25,333 nucleotides of DNA from an uncultured Bacteroides sp. (GCA_900551645.1 URWP01000012.1:1-25333), one strand, 5' to 3'. Shown: positions 14,703 to 23,506, counted from the stretch's first letter. The notes: a model not told the origin generated them from the sequence alone. Program-made: numbers and translations.

Positions 14703-15581
14703 ATGGGAAACTTCGATATACATATTCTGGGATGCGGATCGGCCCTGCCCACCACCCGCCATCTGGCCACCTCGCAGGTTCTGAACATCCGTGAGAAACT
14801 CTTCATGATAGATTGCGGAGAGGGCACACAGATACAGTTGCGTCGGTCGCGGTTGAAATTCAGCCGGCTGAACCATATATTCATCTCTCACCTGCACGGT
14901 GACCATTGTTTCGGCCTCATCGGACTGATTTCTACCTTTGCCATGACCAACCGGACTGCCGACCTGCACATCTACAGCCACCCGGAACTGCAACGGCTGA
15001 TGGAACCACAACTGGCTTTCTTCTGTAAAGGAATGCCTTTCCAGGTAGTTTTCCATCCGTTCGATCCGAAGGAACGGACCATCATCTACGACGACCGTTC
15101 CATCACGGTAGAAACCATCCCCCTGAAACACCGGCTCCCCAACCACATCCGCAGGGATATGATTGATTTCTATGAAGTACCTGTCTATATGATAAACCGT
15201 ATCAAAAACGGTGAAGATTTCGTGACCGAGGATGGGACCGTCGTTCCAAACGAACGGCTGACAACACCCGCGGAACCTCCACGTGCCTATGCCTATTGTT
15301 CGGACACCGCCTATCTGCCCCGCATCGTCGAACAAATAAAAGGAGTAGATGTACTTTTCCATGAGGCCACCTTCGCCCAGACCGAAGCCGCCCGTGCCAA
15401 AGAAACCATGCACTCCACCGCAAGCCAGGCTGCCCAGATAGCCAAAGATGCCGAAGTGAAGCGTCTGATCATCGGACACTATTCTGCCCGTTACGAAGAC
15501 GAAAATATCCTGCTGAACGAGGCATCGGCTGTTTTCCCGAACACCCTTCTGGCTCAGGAAAACCTGAAAATCGAACTCTAG
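14703..15581 (+). CDS. rnz: Ribonuclease Z (tRNA 3'-end processing endonuclease)
   Basis: 292 residues from MGNFDIHILGCGSA; the frame extends 15 codons upstream (to 14658) but that part holds the promoter, so this ATG is preferred. Metallo-beta-lactamase fold: zinc motif SHLHGDH with H63, H65, D67, H68; later SDT, HEATF (the RNase Z HEAT motif), MHSTA, and IGHYSARY. The enzyme cuts tRNA precursors 3' of the discriminator base in the cytoplasm. Odd point: after IPLKHR the protein goes straight to LPNHIRRDM, whereas relatives as I remember them have about 12 more residues here, including a conserved GF/GY after the HR motif. This looks like an in-frame loss of about 36 bases. Start and end are otherwise normal. 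The ECF sigma gene follows after 79 bases. Confidence 0.9.
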   Translation: MGNFDIHILGCGSALPTTRHLATSQVLNIREKLFMIDCGEGTQIQLRRSRLKFSRLNHIFISHLHGDHCFGLIGLISTFAMTNRTADLHIYSHPELQRLMEPQLAFFCKGMPFQVVFHPFDPKERTIIYDDRSITVETIPLKHRLPNHIRRDMIDFYEVPVYMINRIKNGEDFVTEDGTVVPNERLTTPAEPPRAYAYCSDTAYLPRIVEQIKGVDVLFHEATFAQTEAARAKETMHSTASQAAQIAKDAEVKRLIIGHYSARYEDENILLNEASAVFPNTLLAQENLKIEL

Positions 15582-15660
15582 CTGTTAAAATTCATCAACT
15601 CACTTAAACCTCAGAACACTCGAAACTGTCTAAAAAAAAGCTACGAATGACTAGAATGCC

Positions 15661-16212
15661 ATGGAGAATTATAACGAAGACGAAATAACCCTGCAGCTGC
15701 AAGACCCGACAACGCAACGGAAGGCGTTCGAAGAAGTGGTAAAGCAATACAGACAACAGCTATACTGGCAAATCCGGCGCATGGTACTTTCGCACGAAGA
15801 TGCCAACGACATCCTTCAGAATACCTTCATCAAGGCCTGGAGCAACCTGGAGTATTTCCGGGGAGAAGCCAGACTGTCCACCTGGTTGTACCGCATCGCC
15901 CTGAACGAATGCCTGAACTTCCTGAACAAACAACGGGCACAGAACCAGCTATCCTTGGACGATGTAGATACGGCACTGCTGGGAAAACTGGAAAGTGACC
16001 CTTACTTCGACGGCGACGAAATTCAAAAGGAATTTCAGAAAGCGCTTCTGCAATTACCCGAAAAACAACGAATCATATTCAACCTGAAATACTTCAAGGA
16101 AATGAAATATGAAAATATATCTGAGATTCTGGGTACCAGTGTAGGAGCTCTGAAAGCTTCTTACCATCATGCAGTCAAAAAAATCGCTGCTTTTTTTGAA
16201 GAAACCGATTAA
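15661..16212 (+). CDS. ECF-type RNA polymerase sigma factor
   Basis: 183 residues, normal for ECF sigma factors. Region 2 shows YWQIRRMVLSHEDANDILQN and TFIKAWSNL (about 38-66) for core binding and -10 recognition; region 4 shows LPEKQRIIFNLKYFKEM and EILGTSVGALKASYHHAVKK (about 140-178), a helix-turn-helix. The next gene, 44 bases on, encodes a small single-pass membrane protein, the usual place for an anti-sigma partner. A third gene for a periplasmic protein follows, and together these resemble an envelope-stress unit. No TAnnTTTG box is evident in the 79 bases after rnz, so it may be read through from rnz or use its own non-consensus promoter. The ATG at 15661 is the first that opens the conserved frame. 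Confidence 0.9.
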   Translation: MENYNEDEITLQLQDPTTQRKAFEEVVKQYRQQLYWQIRRMVLSHEDANDILQNTFIKAWSNLEYFRGEARLSTWLYRIALNECLNFLNKQRAQNQLSLDDVDTALLGKLESDPYFDGDEIQKEFQKALLQLPEKQRIIFNLKYFKEMKYENISEILGTSVGALKASYHHAVKKIAAFFEETD

Positions 16213-16256
16213 ACCATTTGTACATTATCTTGTCAAATGAATAAAGCTAATAAATT

Positions 16257-16637
16257 ATGAAGGAAGAAAAATATCTGATAGAAAAATGCGGTAAGGAAAA
16301 TCCTTTCAAGACTCCGGAAGGATATTTCGAAAATCTTACGCGGAATATCATGGAACAACTTCCTGAGAAAGAAATCCAAGCTGTTCCGGATACGACATTC
16401 TGGCACCGCATCCGTCCGTGGATATACATGGCTGCCATGTTTTGCGGACTCATGTTCGGGGCACGGCTGTTCCTGCACGACACAGAAACCGCTCAAGAGG
16501 AATCTGCATCAAGCCTGCAGCTCTTCAGCTTTTCTTTACCGGACGAATACATCGACCCGATAGTAGACCAGACCATGATGGATGATTATACATTGTACCA
16601 GTATCTGACCGATGCTGATATTGAAATCTATAAATAA
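16257..16637 (+). CDS. Small single-pass membrane protein, putative anti-sigma factor
   Basis: 126 residues. The N-terminal ~58 residues are cytoplasmic and charged, with NPFKTPEGYFENLTRNIMEQ, a pattern common to proteins encoded after ECF sigma genes in Bacteroides. One membrane segment, WIYMAAMFCGLMFGARLFL (about 54-72), follows; the remaining ~50 residues would be periplasmic and are acidic (DEYIDPIVDQTMMDDY). No zinc-binding HxxxCxxC anti-sigma motif is present. Position between the sigma gene and a periplasmic protein gene suggests it holds the sigma factor at the membrane; this is inference. It is ten bases from the next gene. Confidence 0.75.
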   Translation: MKEEKYLIEKCGKENPFKTPEGYFENLTRNIMEQLPEKEIQAVPDTTFWHRIRPWIYMAAMFCGLMFGARLFLHDTETAQEESASSLQLFSFSLPDEYIDPIVDQTMMDDYTLYQYLTDADIEIYK

Positions 16638-16646
16638 AGAACTTAC

Positions 16647-17081
16647 ATGAAAAAAATAATCTGTTTATTAACGGTTATATGCTGTTGCTGCATGGCTCCC
16701 ATACAGGCACAGAAAAAGATGATGAGCCAGGAAGAATTCCGGAAACGGCAACAGATGTTTCTGACCGAACGGGCGGGCCTGACACAGGAAGAAGCCAAGA
16801 ACTTCTTCCCGCTCTATTTCGAACTGCAAGACAAGAAAGGCGCATACAACAAAGAGGCATGGCAGAAAATGAGACAAGGAAAAGCTGAAGGAACTACTGA
16901 AGCCGAGTACGCTAAAATAATAGAAGATGTTCTCCAGACACGCATCACCATCGACCAGTTGGAACTGGAATATGTCCGCAAATACAAGCAGTTCCTTTCG
17001 GCCAAGAAAATCTATCAGATACAGAAGGCTGAAATGAAGTTCCATCGGGAGCTGCTGAAGAATACCCAGAAAAGAAAGTGA
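16647..17081 (+). CDS. Secreted periplasmic helical protein (Spy/CpxP-like in style)
   Basis: 144 residues with a signal peptide: MKKIICLLTVI, four consecutive cysteines, then cleavage after IQA-Q near residue 21. The mature part is charged and helical. ERAGLTQEEAKNFFPLYFEL (about 41-60) and the later IDQLELEYVRKYKQFLSAKK resemble the LTxxQ-type helical repeats of periplasmic stress chaperones, but I cannot assign a family firmly. Third gene of the sigma/anti-sigma unit and probably one of its targets or sensors. A strong hairpin follows 24 bases after the stop. Confidence 0.75.
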   Translation: MKKIICLLTVICCCCMAPIQAQKKMMSQEEFRKRQQMFLTERAGLTQEEAKNFFPLYFELQDKKGAYNKEAWQKMRQGKAEGTTEAEYAKIIEDVLQTRITIDQLELEYVRKYKQFLSAKKIYQIQKAEMKFHRELLKNTQKRK

Positions 17082-17104
17082 TATCTTCAGAATGAAAGGA
17101 AAAA

Positions 17105-17140
17105 CAGACGGAGAGATATATGAATATCTCTCCGTTTCTG
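17105..17140. terminator. Hairpin terminator after the sigma-factor operon
   Basis: Perfect 12-bp stem ACGGAGAGATAT (17108-17119) / ATATCTCTCCGT (17124-17135) with an ATGA loop; CAGA/TCTG can lengthen it. On the plus strand only a short T-rich run follows; on the minus strand the stem is followed by a T5 run, so it may work both ways. The remaining sequence to 17307 (A-rich, no credible gene) shows nothing else. Confidence 0.6.
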
Positions 17141-17307
17141 TCATACATCATCCACTACTTCCACACAAACTTCCGCCCATATATTCTCTGCCTACGAAAG
17201 AATTTTCCAGAAAAGCGCAATAAGCTTCAAAACAAACCGATAAAAGCTCATATACCCTACTTTTTTATTGAAACCCACCGAGAAAAACAAGAAAAGAGCG
17301 CTAAGTA

Positions 17308-17339
17308 TGTGGAAAATTACGTATAAAAGAGTAATTTTG
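17308..17339 (+). promoter_or_regulatory. Promoter of the tkt-rpiB operon
   Basis: TAATTTTG at 17332-17339 matches TAnnTTTG; TGTG at 17308-17311 lies 20 bases upstream as a near-match to the -33 TTTG. This gives a leader of roughly 60 bases before the transketolase ATG. Confidence 0.55.
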
Positions 17340-17408
17340 CCAATAATTTAAAAACTAACGCTAGCAGACGACCTGCTTTTGTTGCATTCAAACCAATTCT
17401 TACTTAAC

Positions 17409-19427
17409 ATGAACAGCAAACAAGCAATGAATCATGCAGCCGACAATATCCGTATTCTGGCTGCTTCAATGGTAGAAAAAGCGAAATCAGGACATCCGGG
17501 TGGTGCCATGGGTGGAGCTGACTTCATCAACGTTCTGTACTCTGAATTCCTGCAGTACGACCCGCAGAACCCGAAATGGGTAGGCCGTGACCGTTTCTTC
17601 CTGGATCCGGGACACATGGCTCCGATGCTGTATGCACAGCTGGCTCTGATCGGTAAATTCTCTATCGACGAATTGAAACAATTGCGCCAGTGGGGTTCAC
17701 CTACTCCGGGACATCCGGAAGTAGACGTTATGCGTGGTATCGAAAATAGTTCAGGTCCACTTGGACAAGGACATGTATATGCCGTAGGTGCCGCAATCGC
17801 CGCAAAATTCCTTGCTGCCCGCACTGGTAACCCTACTTTCAATAAAGAAACTATCTACACTTATATTTCCGACGGTGGTATCCAGGAAGAAATTTCTCAG
17901 GGAGCAGGCCGTGTTGCAGGCCATTTGGGACTGAACAACCTGATCATGTTCTTCGACTCCAATGACATCCAGCTTTCTACAGAAACAAAGGATGTTATCT
18001 CTGAAGATACAGCCATGAAATACCGTTCATGGGGATGGAAAGTCATTGAAATAGACGGTAATGACTGTGACCAAATCCGTGAAGCACTTACTGCCGCCAA
18101 AGCTGAAGACAAACGCCCGACCCTGATTATCGGTAAATGCATCATGGGTAAGGGAGCACGTAAAGGAGACAATACATCATACGAACACAGCTGCAAGACT
18201 CACGGTGCTCCATTAGGCGCTGAAGCTTACAAGAACACGATGATTAATCTGGGAGCTGACCAGAATGACCCGTTTACAATCTTTGACGATGTAAAGGAAA
18301 TCTATACTAAACGAGCTGAAGAACTGAAAGACATTGTAGCAGCCCGTTATGCCGAAGAAAAAGCTTGGGCAGAAGCCAACCCGGAAAAGGCAGCCATGCA
18401 AGATGAATGGTTTAGCGGTGTAGCACCCAAAATTGACTGGTCATCTATACAACAGAAAGCCAATGATCCTACCCGAAATGCATCGGCTACGGTATTGGGA
18501 GTCTTGGCGGAACAGGTTCCTAACATGATCTGCGCATCAGCCGACTTGTCAAATTCAGACAAGACAGACGGATTCCTGAAGAAAACACACGCCTTCACAA
18601 ACGGAGACTTCAGCGGTGCATTCTTCCAGGCAGGTGTCGCAGAATTGACCATGGCCTGCTGCTGTATCGGTATGACCCTGCATGGCGGTGTCATTACAGC
18701 ATGTGGAACTTTCTTTGTTTTCTCCGATTATATGAAGCCGGCTATCCGTATGGCTGCCCTAATGGAACTTCCAGTAAAATTCATCTGGTCGCACGATGCA
18801 TTCCGTGTAGGGGAAGACGGACCGACACACGAACCGGTAGAACAGGAAGCACAGATCCGACTGATGGAAAAACTGAAGAATCATCATGGAAAGAATTCTA
18901 TGCTGGTACTTCGTCCGGCTGACGTAGAAGAAACTACAGTCTGCTGGAAAATGGCTATGGAAAACATCGATACCCCGACAGCATTGATTTTGTCTCGACA
19001 GAACGTCAACATGTTACCGGAAGGAAATGACTACAGCCAAGCTGAAAAAGGCGGATATATCGTAGCAGGTTCTCAGGAAAATCCGGATGTCATCCTCGTT
19101 GCGAACGGATCTGAAGTATCTACCTTGGTAGCAGGTGCCGAACTTCTGAAAAAGGATGGTATCAAAACCCGTGTAGTATCAATCCCATCCGAAGGCCTGT
19201 TCCGTAACCAGAGCAGAGAATATCAGGATAGTGTCGTTCCGGCAGGTATCAAGAAATTCGGTCTGACGGCCGGTCTTCCAATCAATTTGTTGGGTCTTGT
19301 AGGAACCCACGGTAAAATCTGGGGATTGGAATCATTCGGTTTTTCAGCTCCGTACAAAGTGCTGGATGAGAAACTGGGATTCACCGCAGAAAATGTTTAT
19401 AAACAAGTAAAATCAATGTTCGAATGA
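17409..19427 (+). CDS. tkt: Transketolase
   Basis: 672 residues, normal for full-length transketolase. It transfers two-carbon ketol units in the non-oxidative pentose phosphate pathway using thiamine diphosphate and Mg2+. Visible motifs: KSGHPGGAMGGAD near the N-terminus (donor site); SDGGIQEEISQGAGRV followed by LGLNNLIMFFDSND, the thiamine-diphosphate GDG-like motif ending in NN; and HDAFRVGEDGPTHEPVEQEA in the pyrimidine domain, with the conserved DGPTHEP. The ATG at 17409 is chosen because homologues start with a short M(N)xK..MN.AADNIR; the upstream ten codons from 17379 have no start signal. Its last codons overlap the rpiB start by four bases (ATGA), so two enzymes of the same pathway are translationally coupled. 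Confidence 0.97.
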   Translation: MNSKQAMNHAADNIRILAASMVEKAKSGHPGGAMGGADFINVLYSEFLQYDPQNPKWVGRDRFFLDPGHMAPMLYAQLALIGKFSIDELKQLRQWGSPTPGHPEVDVMRGIENSSGPLGQGHVYAVGAAIAAKFLAARTGNPTFNKETIYTYISDGGIQEEISQGAGRVAGHLGLNNLIMFFDSNDIQLSTETKDVISEDTAMKYRSWGWKVIEIDGNDCDQIREALTAAKAEDKRPTLIIGKCIMGKGARKGDNTSYEHSCKTHGAPLGAEAYKNTMINLGADQNDPFTIFDDVKEIYTKRAEELKDIVAARYAEEKAWAEANPEKAAMQDEWFSGVAPKIDWSSIQQKANDPTRNASATVLGVLAEQVPNMICASADLSNSDKTDGFLKKTHAFTNGDFSGAFFQAGVAELTMACCCIGMTLHGGVITACGTFFVFSDYMKPAIRMAALMELPVKFIWSHDAFRVGEDGPTHEPVEQEAQIRLMEKLKNHHGKNSMLVLRPADVEETTVCWKMAMENIDTPTALILSRQNVNMLPEGNDYSQAEKGGYIVAGSQENPDVILVANGSEVSTLVAGAELLKKDGIKTRVVSIPSEGLFRNQSREYQDSVVPAGIKKFGLTAGLPINLLGLVGTHGKIWGLESFGFSAPYKVLDEKLGFTAENVYKQVKSMFE

Positions 19428-19858
19428 AAATAATAGGAATAGCGTCCGACCATGCAGGATTTGAATTGAAACAATATGTAAAAAAATGGCTGGAAGCTAA
19501 AGGATGGGAATACAAAGACTTCGGTACTTATTCATCAGAGAGTTGCGACTATCCAGATTTTGCACACCCACTGGCTATAGCAGTAGAAAAAGGTGAGTGT
19601 TATCCAGGAATTGCTATCTGTGGAAGCGGCGAAGGCATTGGAATGACCTTAAACAAACACCAGGGTATACGTGCTGCACTTTGCTGGATACCGGAAATAG
19701 CTCATATGTCAAGATTACATAATGATGCCAACGTACTGGTTATGCCGGGACGATATATTGACACGGATATGGCAGATAAAATCATGACCGAATTCTTCAA
19801 TACAGATTTTGAAGGAGGACGCCACCAAAGACGTATTGATAAAATTCCTGTAAAATAA
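19424..19858 (+). CDS. rpiB: Ribose-5-phosphate isomerase B
   Basis: 144 residues, standard for RpiB/LacAB-type isomerases. It interconverts ribose-5-phosphate and ribulose-5-phosphate, feeding transketolase encoded just upstream. Motifs: IASDHAGFELK at the N-terminus (substrate-binding Asp-His), YPDFA, and the active-site loop CGSGEGIGMTLNKHQGIRAA with the catalytic Cys; the more common CGTG is CGSG here. C-terminal RHQRRIDKI binds phosphate. The four-base overlap with tkt and the strong terminator after it define a two-gene operon. Confidence 0.96.
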   Translation: MKIIGIASDHAGFELKQYVKKWLEAKGWEYKDFGTYSSESCDYPDFAHPLAIAVEKGECYPGIAICGSGEGIGMTLNKHQGIRAALCWIPEIAHMSRLHNDANVLVMPGRYIDTDMADKIMTEFFNTDFEGGRHQRRIDKIPVK

Positions 19859-19872
19859 ACAGGCCAAGCAAT

Positions 19873-19909
19873 AAAAAAGAGAAGTTTTACCATAAAGCTT
19901 CTCTTTTTT
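19873..19909 (+). terminator. Rho-independent terminator of tkt-rpiB
   Basis: Stem AAAAAAGAGAAG (19873-19884) / CTTCTCTTTTTT (19898-19909) with a 13-base loop and a T run in the 3' arm, 14 bases after the rpiB stop. Confidence 0.9.
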
Positions 19910-19913
19910 ACTT

Positions 19914-19921
19914 TATATTTG
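19914..19921 (+). promoter_or_regulatory. -7 promoter box of the DUF4468 gene
   Basis: TATATTTG matches TAnnTTTG, five bases after the preceding terminator and 25 bases before the ATG at 19947. The expected -33 region falls inside the terminator hairpin and has no TTTG. Confidence 0.5.
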
Positions 19922-19946
19922 CCTAGAAAAAACTAATCTAAAAGCC

Positions 19947-20990
19947 ATGAACAAATTTTTACTCATCCTATTGCTATGCTTCCCACTGGCATTGACAGCC
20001 AATGAAAAAAAGGATAATACAGATCCGAAGTATCTGAAGAACGCCATTACAATGGTAGACGGTAAAGTCACCTTCAAACAGACACTGGAAGCTCCATCTC
20101 TGTCCAAAGAACAGTTGTATAACCTACTTCTAAATTGGTCAGACCAATATTTTAAGCCCAACGAAAAACTTCCACAACATCGGGTAGTATATACCAATCA
20201 AGACAAAGGTGAAATTGTAGCCATGGGAGAAGAATACATCGTTTTTTCTTCCAGTGCCTTATCACTTGACCGGACACGAATCTACTATCAACTGTATTTT
20301 GAAATACAAAACGGGAAATGCGACCTTACTATGTCACGCATCCGGTACTGGTATGATGAAAACCGAGATGGAGGACAACGGTATGATGCAGAAGAATGGA
20401 TTACCGATGAAATGGCCTTGAACAAAAAGCAGACTAAATTGGCACCTATCTGCGGAAAATTCCGGAAAGGGACCATTGACCTGAAAGATAAGCTCTTTAC
20501 AGAAATAGCCAATACACTGGGAACATCGCATGTACGCGAAGAGATACCAGCCACTCCACTGGTTCCTGCACAACCAATTGCACAGCCTGGTACTTCAAAA
20601 GAACTGCATACCGTTACGATAGACAAACTCCCTATGAATTTAAGCGAGTTGGCCGCAGCCGGACGAATTACTGTTACAGCCAACGATGAAGAAATCGATA
20701 TGAAAGCAGAAAACTGGGGAGGTTTCGGAAAGTTGTTTACCAAAGATGTCACTTACACACTGGTAGACCAGTCACGTATCGCAATCAGCACCGTAATGGA
20801 ACATTCTGATAACTACACTATTTCATTTTATCTGACAGGACAAACACAACCAAGTATCGTCATCGAATGCAAAAAAGTCACTGCCCAGAAAATGACTGCT
20901 GAGGAACTTAAATCACTAAACCAATCTGCTGACACATCTAAAAACTATACGTTATATATAGGTGAAATTCTTCGGATTCAAATGAGATAA
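19947..20990 (+). CDS. Exported DUF4468 domain protein
   Basis: 347 residues with a signal peptide (MNKFLLILLLCFPLALTA, cleavage near residue 18; no lipobox Cys). Residues about 35-130 (ITMVDGKVTFKQTLEAPSLS, then LLLNWSDQYF and a strand-rich part) match the Bacteroidetes DUF4468 domain, described as having a TBP-like fold. The region DAEEWITDEMALNKKQTKL closes the domain. The C-terminal half (from about 225, KLPMNLSELAAAGRITVTA, then WGGFGKLFTKDVTYTLV) looks like a second beta-rich domain. Function unknown; probably periplasmic. It has its own promoter and terminator, so it appears monocistronic. Confidence 0.85.
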   Translation: MNKFLLILLLCFPLALTANEKKDNTDPKYLKNAITMVDGKVTFKQTLEAPSLSKEQLYNLLLNWSDQYFKPNEKLPQHRVVYTNQDKGEIVAMGEEYIVFSSSALSLDRTRIYYQLYFEIQNGKCDLTMSRIRYWYDENRDGGQRYDAEEWITDEMALNKKQTKLAPICGKFRKGTIDLKDKLFTEIANTLGTSHVREEIPATPLVPAQPIAQPGTSKELHTVTIDKLPMNLSELAAAGRITVTANDEEIDMKAENWGGFGKLFTKDVTYTLVDQSRIAISTVMEHSDNYTISFYLTGQTQPSIVIECKKVTAQKMTAEELKSLNQSADTSKNYTLYIGEILRIQMR

Positions 20991-21012
20991 AAACAAAATA
21001 AGCCGATATCAA

Positions 21013-21053
21013 AAAAAACGGACCTGTGCTCCAAAAGCATGGGTTCGTTTTTT
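21013..21053 (+). terminator. Rho-independent terminator of the DUF4468 gene
   Basis: An 18-bp imperfect stem from AAAAAACG (21013-21020) through TGCT, loop CCAAA (21031-21035), returning AGCAT to CGTTTTTT (ending 21053). It is A-rich on one side and T-rich on the other, so it can also act on the opposite strand. Confidence 0.85.
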
Positions 21054-21085
21054 ATACCCTCAATCGAAACATAACGGACCCAAAG

Positions 21086-21119
21086 TAAAAAGAGCTGCTC
21101 CCCGAAAAGGAAGCAGCTC
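21086..21119 (-). terminator. Rho-independent terminator of the NfnSL-type gene
   Basis: GAGCTGCT (21092-21099) pairs with AGCAGCTC (21112-21119). On the minus strand the hairpin is followed by TTTTTACTTT (21082-21091). It lies about 34 bases after the stop of the minus-strand oxidoreductase gene, making a convergent terminator pair with the hairpin at 21013-21053. Confidence 0.85.
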
Positions 21120-21152
21120 AAATATAGAAAATCTGAAATTAATCCAACGCTT

Positions 21153-23444
21153 TTATCCACGCAATTGCTTATCCATGGCTGCAGCAGCCCGACGACCGTC
21201 GCCCATAGCCAGAATCACTGTAGCACCACCACGTACAATATCACCACCGGCATAAATGGTCGGGATAGACGACTGCATGTCATCGTTTACGGCAATTGTA
21301 CCCTTACGTCCCAATTCCAGTCCTTCGATAGAATGAGGAACAATAGGATTCGGTGAAACACCTACACTGACAATCGCCATATCAATATCAATAGTCTCAA
21401 TGGATCCAGGAATAGGTACCGGACTACGACGGCCTGAGGCATCCGGTTCCCCTAATTCCATCTTCTGTAATACTACTTGTTTTACACGTCCTTTTTCATC
21501 GGCAATGTATTCTATTGGATTATGCAAAGTCAAAAATTCGATTCCTTCTTCCTTGGCATGTTTCACTTCTTCCAGACGGGCAGGCATTTCTGCCTCTGAA
21601 CGACGGTAAATAATCATCGCCTTTTCAGCCCCCAAACGACGGGCTGTACGAACAGAGTCCATTGCTGTATTACCACCCCCTATAACAGCTACACGTTTAC
21701 CGAAAGTTACCGGTGTATCCGAATCTTCGCTGGCAGCATCCATCAGGTTTACACGAGTCAGGTATTCGTTGGAAGACATAATGTTGATGGAGTTCTCACC
21801 CGGAATGTTCATGAAGTTAGGCAGACCGGCACCCGACGCAACGAAAACACCCTGATAGCCTTCCGCCTTCAGGTCGTCTACGCTGATGGTCTTTCCGATG
21901 ATACAGTCTTTCACAAACTCCACACCCATCTTCGAAAGATTTTCAATTTCTACATCTACAATCTTGTTAGGCAGACGGAATTCCGGAATACCATATTTTA
22001 ATACACCACCGATTTCATGCAAGGCCTCGAACACGGTTACGCTGTATCCTAATTTAGCCATATCGCCGGCAAACGAAAGTCCAGCAGGACCAGAACCTAC
22101 AACAGCTACCTTGATACCGTTCTTTTCTGCTATTTCCGGAACAGATATCTGTCCGCTTTCACGCTCATAATCGGCAGCAAATCGCTCCAGATAACCGATA
22201 GCCACCGCTTCATGTCCCATCTTCAAATGAATACACTTTGATTCACACTGCTTTTCCTGCGGGCAGACACGACCGCATACAGCAGGCAATGCACTGGTCT
22301 GCTTCAACACCCTAGCTGCTTCAAGAAACTCACCACGTTCAATATTCTTAATGAAAGTAGGGATATTGATACCTACCGGACAACCTTCCATACAAGAAGG
22401 ATTGGCACAATCCAGACAACGCTTGGCTTCTGTCAGCGCCTGTTCCTCATTCAATCCTAAATTCACTTCTTCCTTACGGCTGTGTGAACGATATTCCGGA
22501 TCCAGTTCATTCATCTTCACACGTGGAATAGCTGTACGTTCCTTGGCCTTCATGCTCTTGCGGAGCTCTTCGCGCCAAGATGCATTACGGTCATCAGATG
22601 TTTTGACAGCCTCGCATGTATCTGGTTTCTCATCCAGTTTATGTATCTCTTCGCGTTCGATATCCTTGAAAGCTCCCATACGCTTCAACATCTCATCAAA
22701 ATCTACCTGATGACCATCAAACTCCGGTCCATCCACACACACGAAACGAGTCTTACCTCCCACTGTGATACGACAGGCACCACACATACCCGTACCGTCT
22801 ACCATAATAGTATTCAATGAAACATCAGTCGGAATCTCATATTTCTTGGTCAGCAGACAAACAAACTTCATCATGATAGCCGGACCGATGGCAAAACATT
22901 TATCTACTTTCTCACGCTTGATTACTTCTTCTACGCCTTCTGTCACCAACCCTTTCTTACCATAAGAACCATCATCGGTCATGATAATTACTTCATCCGA
23001 ACTTTCACGCATCTCTTTTTCCAAGATAATCAAGTCCTTAGTACGTCCTGCCAGCACAGTTATCACACGGTTACCTGCTGCTTTCAATGCCTGTACAATA
23101 GGAAGCATCGGAGCTACACCTACACCACCACCAGCACAAACTACTGTACCGAAATTCTCAATATGAGTGGCTTTTCCCAACGGACCGACTACATCGGTGA
23201 TGTAATCGCCTTCATTCAATTCACACAAACGGGTAGACGAAAGTCCGACTTCCTGCACTACCAAAGTAATAGTTCCCTTAACCGGGTCTGCCGCAGCAAT
23301 GGTAAGCGGCATACGTTCGCCTTTTTCACCAACACGCACAATGACGAAGTGCCCTGCCTTACGCGATTTAGCAATCAAAGGGGCTTCAATAACCAGCTTG
23401 AAAACCTTCTCTGAAAAATGTTCTTTTGAAATAATTTTATTCAT
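21153..23444 (-). CDS. Fused NfnSL-type oxidoreductase (dihydroorotate dehydrogenase B electron-transfer domain plus glutamate synthase small-subunit domain)
   Basis: 763 residues, a fusion of two flavoprotein subunits. Residues 1-265: ferredoxin-reductase-like FAD/NAD domain with RMPLT (44-48), nucleotide site CAGGGVGVAP (103-112), and a [2Fe-2S] site GMCGACR with C221, C224 and C236. Residues 300-763: GltD-like part with two 4Fe-4S motifs (C343, C346, C351, C355; C390, C394, C400, C404), FAD site VVGSGPAGL (448-456), a second dinucleotide site VIGGGNTAMDS, and the C-terminal AGGDIVRGGATVILAMG. Such proteins couple NADH, NADPH and ferredoxin by flavin-based electron bifurcation, or act as NADPH-dependent glutamate synthase-like enzymes; the fusion arrangement favours the NfnAB-type role. 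A ferredoxin-dependent oxoacid oxidoreductase operon starts divergently next door. Confidence 0.9.
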   Translation of the reverse strand: MNKIISKEHFSEKVFKLVIEAPLIAKSRKAGHFVIVRVGEKGERMPLTIAAADPVKGTITLVVQEVGLSSTRLCELNEGDYITDVVGPLGKATHIENFGTVVCAGGGVGVAPMLPIVQALKAAGNRVITVLAGRTKDLIILEKEMRESSDEVIIMTDDGSYGKKGLVTEGVEEVIKREKVDKCFAIGPAIMMKFVCLLTKKYEIPTDVSLNTIMVDGTGMCGACRITVGGKTRFVCVDGPEFDGHQVDFDEMLKRMGAFKDIEREEIHKLDEKPDTCEAVKTSDDRNASWREELRKSMKAKERTAIPRVKMNELDPEYRSHSRKEEVNLGLNEEQALTEAKRCLDCANPSCMEGCPVGINIPTFIKNIERGEFLEAARVLKQTSALPAVCGRVCPQEKQCESKCIHLKMGHEAVAIGYLERFAADYERESGQISVPEIAEKNGIKVAVVGSGPAGLSFAGDMAKLGYSVTVFEALHEIGGVLKYGIPEFRLPNKIVDVEIENLSKMGVEFVKDCIIGKTISVDDLKAEGYQGVFVASGAGLPNFMNIPGENSINIMSSNEYLTRVNLMDAASEDSDTPVTFGKRVAVIGGGNTAMDSVRTARRLGAEKAMIIYRRSEAEMPARLEEVKHAKEEGIEFLTLHNPIEYIADEKGRVKQVVLQKMELGEPDASGRRSPVPIPGSIETIDIDMAIVSVGVSPNPIVPHSIEGLELGRKGTIAVNDDMQSSIPTIYAGGDIVRGGATVILAMGDGRRAAAAMDKQLRG

Positions 23445-23506
23445 TTTCTATCACGATAGTTAGTTATTTTCTCTATTTGATAATCATTTTCACTCTATTA
23501 TTTCGG

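Noticed and set aside
14676..15479. 267-codon open frame on the minus strand opposite rnz
   Set aside because: Gly-rich, low-complexity translation with no domain, fully antisense to a well-conserved gene with normal codon pattern; a shadow frame.
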